64,000 bases of DNA from an uncultured Desulfatitalea sp. (GTDB lineage Bacteria > Desulfobacterota > Desulfobacteria > Desulfobacterales > Desulfosarcinaceae). The notes beneath the pieces were generated by a model that did not search any database, was not told the origin of the DNA, and saw only the letters and a program-made list of their open reading frames with translations. This document shows, one piece after another, positions 60,122-64,000 of the stretch. The position numbers were made by a program, and so were the translations under genes. Numbering within the stretch: position 1 is the first letter of the stretch; the number at the start of each line of letters is the position of its first letter. Location of the stretch: assembly GCA_937868765.1 (NCBI GenBank), contig CALMNL010000008.1, positions 62,001 through 126,000 on the forward strand, read 5' to 3'.

Positions 60122-62551
60122 ATCGAACCCCATGCCGCCATTGCCTGCGACCTGTGCGGATTGCCTGCGCGCAACCCGGGTCTGACCGCTGTGTACGGCG
60201 ACCGAACCTATTATTACTGTTGCGCCGGTTGCCGCATGGTTTTTGCCATGCTTATGGAGGCCTCCGGCGCTCCCGATCCGGCCCGTTTCAAAGAGACCGA
60301 TCTCTACCGCCGCTGCGTGGCCGCTGGTGTGGTGCCTGCCCTGGAGGGGGAGCCGGCTCGCCAGGCGCCGGACCGTGCGGCCGAGACCCGTCAACCGTCG
60401 CGGGTGGGTGCCGATGACCTGCTACCCTTCGAGGAGAAGATTTCGGGCATGTGGTGCCCGGCCTGCGCCTGGGTGATCGGCGCCGCCGTGGCGCGCCTGC
60501 CGGGGGTTTCGGTGGCCGGCTGCGATTTTTCTACCGACCGCCTGCGGGGGCGCTACGACCCGGTTCTGGCCACCCCTGAAGAGATACGCCGGGCCGTGAT
60601 GCGGCTGGGATATGGTGTTGTGACCGAAACCGATGGCGCCTTGCGCGGATCGCAGCGCCGCGAGTTCCTGCGTCTGGCGGTGTCGGCCCTGTTGTCGGCC
60701 AATGTGATGATGCTCTCTTGGGCGCTTTACTCCGGCTTTTTTACTTTCATCGACGCCGCCGGGATCGGCTACATCTCCTGGCCCATGCTGGTCATGGCCA
60801 CCGTGGTGATGGTATATGGCGGCGGCCCCCTGCTGCGCAAGGCCTGGTCCGGCCTGCGCCATGGCGCGCCAGGCATGGAGGCGCTCATCACCCTGGGCGC
60901 CGGCAGCGCCTATCTCTACAGTCTTTTCAATTGGTGGCGGGGCAGCATTTACCTTTACCTGGACACGGCCAGCATGCTGGTCAGTCTGGTACTGTTGGGC
61001 AAGTGGCTGGAAGCCCGGGCTAAAGACCGGGTACGCCGCGACCTGGAAGGGTTTCTGGCCCTGCGGCCCGCCAAGGTGTGCATCTGGAACGAGTCGACCC
61101 GTCAGGGACGCTATGTGGCTGCGGAACAACTGCAAGCCGGCGACTTATTCCTAGTGACCCCGGATGAAGGGGTGCCCGCCGACGGGCGGGTGGTGCAGGG
61201 CAGCGGCCGCCTGGACGTATCGGCCATCACCGGCGAACCACGGCCGGTGGCCGTGCGGACCGGCGAGACGGTGGTCAGCGGCAGCCGCCTGATGGACGGC
61301 CGCATCGTGGTGCGGGGCGAGCGGGTGGGTGCCGAGGCGCTCCTGGGTCAGATGATTTCGGTGGTGACCGATTGCCTCTCCCGCAAAGGCCGATGGGAGG
61401 ATCGCAGCGACCGGATCTTGCGCTGGTTCGTACCCTTTATCGCCCTGCTGGCTCTGGGAACCGGGCTGCTGGGAATGGCCTTCGGACTTTCGGCGGACCA
61501 GGCCGTGGTCAGGGCCGTCACCGTGCTGGTGATCGCCTGTCCCTGCGCCCTGGGCATCACCATCCCCCTGGCCCGGATCGCCGGCATTGCCGGTGCCGGC
61601 CGGCAGGGCCTGCTGGTTCGTGATTTCCAGGCCTTCGAACAGGCCGGGCGCATCGATACGGTGTTGATGGACAAGACTGGCACCGTGACCCACGGCCGCT
61701 GGCATCTGGTGCGCGCGGTGCCGGCATCGGGGTATTCGGAAAAAGAGGTTCTGGCGCTGGCCATGGGGCTGGAGGCGGGCATCGACCACACCGTCGCCCG
61801 GGCCATTGAAGACTATGGCCGTTCGCTGGGCGTCACGCCCGCAGTCGTCGATGAGCGGCAAACGTTGCCGGAAGGCCTCGCCGGGCTGTATGAGGGCCGG
61901 CAGGTGCGCATCGGGAGCCGGCACTTTGCGGTGGAAGGGGCAGCCGGAAGCGATGACGACAGTCTGTCCGAAGTCGTGCTGGGGGTGGATGGCGAGCACC
62001 GCGCCAGTTTTTACTTCGGCGACGGTCTGCGTGTCGGTATGAGGAGCCTGGTGACGGATCTGGAATCTGCGGGGCGTTCGGTCCAACTGATCTCCGGAGA
62101 CACGGAGGTCGCCACCCGGCGTGTGGCGGCGGCCCTGGGTATCCGTGAGGCCAGGGGAGGGTTGTTGTCTCGGGATAAGGCCGAACTGGTGCGGCAGCTC
62201 CAATCCCGGGGGCATCGGGTAGCCGTGGTAGGGGACGGCATCAATGACGCACCGGCCCTGGCCCAGGCCGACCTGGGGGTGGCGGTCTACAGCGGGACGG
62301 CCCTGGCGCAGCATGCCGCGGCCCTGACCCTCATGGCCGGCGATCCGGCCCAGCTGCAGGCGTTTTTCCCCTGTGCCGCCCGGGTGGAGGCTATGGTGCG
62401 TCAGAATCTTTGGTGCGCCCTGGCCTACAACGTGATAAGTATCCCCATTGCCATGGCCGGTCTGCTCACACCCCTGGTGGCGGCGGCCGCCATGCTGCTC
62501 AGCAGTCTGACGGTGATCGGCAATACCCTGAGGCTGGTGCGAAGACAATAA
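60122..62551 (+). CDS. Heavy-metal P-type ATPase (copper type), apparent ATC start
   Basis: 809 residues if it starts at ATC 60122. The N-terminal domain is the cysteine-rich type seen in CcoI/FixI-like pumps (ACDLCGLP, YYYCCAGCRMV), followed by an HMA domain with MWCPACAW. Then come eight predicted helices with the CPC motif VIACPCALGITIPLARIAG, the phosphorylation site DKTGTVTHG and GDGINDAPALAQADLGVA. The late YN and MLLSS residues fit Cu(I) specificity. Such pumps load copper into cytochrome oxidase assembly or export it. The first ATG/GTG/TTG in frame (TTG 60161) would drop the CDLCG half of the metal site. ATC lies 8 bp after AAGGAG, so I prefer it. Confidence 0.9.
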   Translation: MEPHAAIACDLCGLPARNPGLTAVYGDRTYYYCCAGCRMVFAMLMEASGAPDPARFKETDLYRRCVAAGVVPALEGEPARQAPDRAAETRQPSRVGADDLLPFEEKISGMWCPACAWVIGAAVARLPGVSVAGCDFSTDRLRGRYDPVLATPEEIRRAVMRLGYGVVTETDGALRGSQRREFLRLAVSALLSANVMMLSWALYSGFFTFIDAAGIGYISWPMLVMATVVMVYGGGPLLRKAWSGLRHGAPGMEALITLGAGSAYLYSLFNWWRGSIYLYLDTASMLVSLVLLGKWLEARAKDRVRRDLEGFLALRPAKVCIWNESTRQGRYVAAEQLQAGDLFLVTPDEGVPADGRVVQGSGRLDVSAITGEPRPVAVRTGETVVSGSRLMDGRIVVRGERVGAEALLGQMISVVTDCLSRKGRWEDRSDRILRWFVPFIALLALGTGLLGMAFGLSADQAVVRAVTVLVIACPCALGITIPLARIAGIAGAGRQGLLVRDFQAFEQAGRIDTVLMDKTGTVTHGRWHLVRAVPASGYSEKEVLALAMGLEAGIDHTVARAIEDYGRSLGVTPAVVDERQTLPEGLAGLYEGRQVRIGSRHFAVEGAAGSDDDSLSEVVLGVDGEHRASFYFGDGLRVGMRSLVTDLESAGRSVQLISGDTEVATRRVAAALGIREARGGLLSRDKAELVRQLQSRGHRVAVVGDGINDAPALAQADLGVAVYSGTALAQHAAALTLMAGDPAQLQAFFPCAARVEAMVRQNLWCALAYNVISIPIAMAGLLTPLVAAAAMLLSSLTVIGNTLRLVRRQ

Positions 62552-62569
62552 GAAGAGCATTCGGGTCCC

Positions 62570-64000
62570 ATGAAGCATAAGCCATCCATCGCCCCCCCCT
62601 TCACGGAACTGGCCGCCACGATCCAGGGCGAAGTCCGGACCGATGTGCTGCGGCGCTATCAGCTCTCCACCGATGCCAGTATATTTCGCAAAATGCCGGC
62701 GGCCGTGGTCTATCCCCGCTGCAGCGCAGATGTCCAGGAGGCGGTGCGCTTTGCCGTGCGCCAGGGATTGAGCGTGCATCCCCGCGGTGCGGGCAGCGGC
62801 TTGTGCGGTTCGGCCGTGGGCGACGGGGTGGTGGTCGATTTCTCCAAGTACATGAACCGGTTGCTGCGCCTGGAACCGGCCCTGGGCTGGTTCGAGTGCG
62901 AACCGGGGTACCGTTTGGGCGAATTGGAGGTGGCCCTCAAGGGCAGTGGCTACTGGTTTCCGCCCGATCCTTCCAGCGGCGAGTACGCCACCTTCGGCGG
63001 CATGTGCGCCACCAACGCCAGCGGCGCCCATTCGGTGAAGTACGGCAATGTGGCCGATTACCTGCTGGACGCCCAGGTGGTCTTTGCGGACGGCACCACG
63101 GAAAGCCTGTCGACCCTGCAGGCGGCCGCCCCCGATGCCCTGACGCGGCCCTTTGCCCAGCTGGCACGGCTTTACCGGCAACATGCCGCGGCCATCGAAG
63201 CGGCCTATCCGCCCATCGCATGCAACGTGGCCGGCTATAATCTGCGGGGGTTGCTGGCCGCAGACGGCCTGCGGCTGCACCGTCTGCTGTGCGGCGCCGA
63301 AGGCACTCTGGGGATCACCACCCGGCTGCGGTTGCGCCTGATTCCCAGGCCGGCGGCCGACACCCTGGTGGTGGCCTACTGTGACGATATCGTTCAGGCC
63401 GCCCGGGCCGTGCAGCGGGCCATGCCGTTGGATCCGGCAGGTATCGAGGTGATGGACAAGTCGCTGCTGCGGCTGGCCTGCGAAACGGACGCCGCCCTGC
63501 GCCGGGCCATTCCCGCAGGCATCGACAACGTGCTGCTCATCGAGTTCGACGGCCCGTCGGCCGAAGCCTGCGCCCGGCCGGCCGAAGATCTGCGCCGTCA
63601 GTTGGCCGAGGAGAAGTTGTGCCGCGAAGCCCATGTGGCGGTATCTGCCGACGAGAAGGAGCGCTTCTGGGCCGTGCGCAAGGCAGCGGTGCCCACCTTG
63701 TACCGGCTCAAAGGAGAGCGCAAGATTTTGGCCCTGGTGGAAGATGCGGCGGTGCCGGTGGCCAGTCTGGTGCCGTATTTCGAGGGGATCTACGCGCTCT
63801 TCGAGCGCCTGGCGGTCCCTTTCGTGATTTACGGCCACATTGCCAAGGGGCTGATGCACACCCGGCCGCTGCTGGACCTGAAGGACCCGCGTGACCTGGA
63901 CCTGCTCAAGCCCATCGCCGACGGGGTCTACGATCTGGTGGACTCTCTGGGTGGCACGGTGTCCGGCGAACATGGCGACGGCCGGCTGCGCAGCGCCTAC
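62570..64000 (+). CDS. FAD-linked oxidoreductase, GlcD/D-lactate dehydrogenase type (cut by window edge)
   Basis: The first 477 codons of a gene that runs past the window. An FAD-binding type 4 (PCMH) domain spans about 40-230, with VHPRGAGSGLCGSAVGDGVV and FGGMCATNASGAHSVKYGNV for FAD. The C-terminal oxidase domain follows, ending here in TVSGEHGDGRLRSAY, a motif of D-2-hydroxyacid dehydrogenases. In many anaerobes this unit is fused to a cysteine-rich iron-sulfur region (YdiJ-like); the window ends before that can be seen. ATG 62570 lies 18 bp after the ATPase stop; its ribosome binding site is weak. Confidence 0.88.
   Translation, partial: MKHKPSIAPPFTELAATIQGEVRTDVLRRYQLSTDASIFRKMPAAVVYPRCSADVQEAVRFAVRQGLSVHPRGAGSGLCGSAVGDGVVVDFSKYMNRLLRLEPALGWFECEPGYRLGELEVALKGSGYWFPPDPSSGEYATFGGMCATNASGAHSVKYGNVADYLLDAQVVFADGTTESLSTLQAAAPDALTRPFAQLARLYRQHAAAIEAAYPPIACNVAGYNLRGLLAADGLRLHRLLCGAEGTLGITTRLRLRLIPRPAADTLVVAYCDDIVQAARAVQRAMPLDPAGIEVMDKSLLRLACETDAALRRAIPAGIDNVLLIEFDGPSAEACARPAEDLRRQLAEEKLCREAHVAVSADEKERFWAVRKAAVPTLYRLKGERKILALVEDAAVPVASLVPYFEGIYALFERLAVPFVIYGHIAKGLMHTRPLLDLKDPRDLDLLKPIADGVYDLVDSLGGTVSGEHGDGRLRSAY

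Noticed and set aside
61151-63973. A 940-codon minus-strand frame opposite the P-ATPase and FAD dehydrogenase
   Set aside because: Antisense shadow; the plus-strand products have full family motifs.

Overview
The window looks like part of the chromosome of a GC-rich, strictly anaerobic Desulfobacterota bacterium, probably a Desulfosarcina/Desulfococcus-type sulfate reducer. This assignment is inferred from gene content; no rRNA or dsr gene is present to confirm it. The supporting signs are two oxygen-independent ribonucleotide reductases (class III NrdDG and class II NrdJ), several acyl-CoA ligase and dehydrogenase genes, a branched-chain-type ABC importer with a CoA ligase inside its operon, propionyl-CoA synthetase, and a fab-rpiB-glyA-nrdR-rib-nusB backbone. 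I see no phage, transposase or CRISPR array.

Layout. 1-1.2 kb: mlaC and the start of mlaA (outer-membrane lipid asymmetry), minus strand, with a strong sigma70 promoter. 1.37-3.5 kb: a sigma54-type promoter, a class I c-di-GMP (GEMM) riboswitch and an intrinsic terminator ahead of a GAF-PAS-GGDEF diguanylate cyclase. 3.5-4.1 kb: a LysE-type exporter. 4.3-10.9 kb: minus-strand operon livK-livH-livM-(acyl-CoA ligase)-livG-livF, which would take up and CoA-activate an organic acid. 11.4-13.3 kb: prpE. 13.5-19.4 kb: divergent nrdDG and nrdJ sharing an intergenic region with two NrdR-box-like sites 31 bp apart. 19.6-26.5 kb: a TetR regulator, a perfect TetR-type inverted repeat, and an operon of SCP2, two DUF2148 ferredoxin-like proteins, acyl-CoA ligase, acyl-CoA dehydrogenase and thiolase. 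It ends in a clear terminator. 26.6-28.4 kb: a chemotaxis receptor with a sigma28-like promoter. 28.6-30.1 kb: gltX followed by tRNA-Gln(CTG).

30.5-34.9 kb: rpmF, an acyl-CoA dehydrogenase, fabG, acpP and fabF. The plsX, fabH and fabD genes often found here in relatives are absent. 35.0-37.1 kb: an AraC/GyrI regulator and an acetoacetate-decarboxylase-like gene sit on the opposite strand between fabF and rpiB. 37.4-45.0 kb: rpiB, glyA, dCMP deaminase, nrdR, ribD, ribE, ribBA, ribH, nusB and an MBL-fold hydrolase, ending in a terminator. 45.1-50.0 kb: ispG, proS and a relA/spoT homologue. 50.3-54.9 kb: a small exported protein, a YihY/BrkB membrane protein and a five-PAS histidine kinase. 55.0-57.6 kb: a single-chain fusion of a classical aldehyde dehydrogenase with an iron-type alcohol dehydrogenase. 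57.9-64.0 kb: a 743-residue protein I cannot assign, translationally coupled to a Cu-type P-ATPase that seems to start at an ATC codon, and then the start of an FAD-linked dehydrogenase cut by the window edge.

How the parts connect. NrdR is encoded at 39.7 kb and its predicted sites lie at 16.7 kb, so the window holds both regulator and likely target. The two acid-activation clusters, the propionyl-CoA synthetase and the second acyl-CoA dehydrogenase fit a lifestyle based on oxidising fatty or aromatic acids. No single large novel system stands out. The best leads are the sigma54/riboswitch/diguanylate-cyclase feedback unit, the NrdR-controlled divergent RNR locus, the acyl-CoA dehydrogenase inside the fab operon, the DUF2148 pair in a beta-oxidation operon, the ALDH-ADH fusion, and the unknown protein coupled to the ATC-start copper ATPase.
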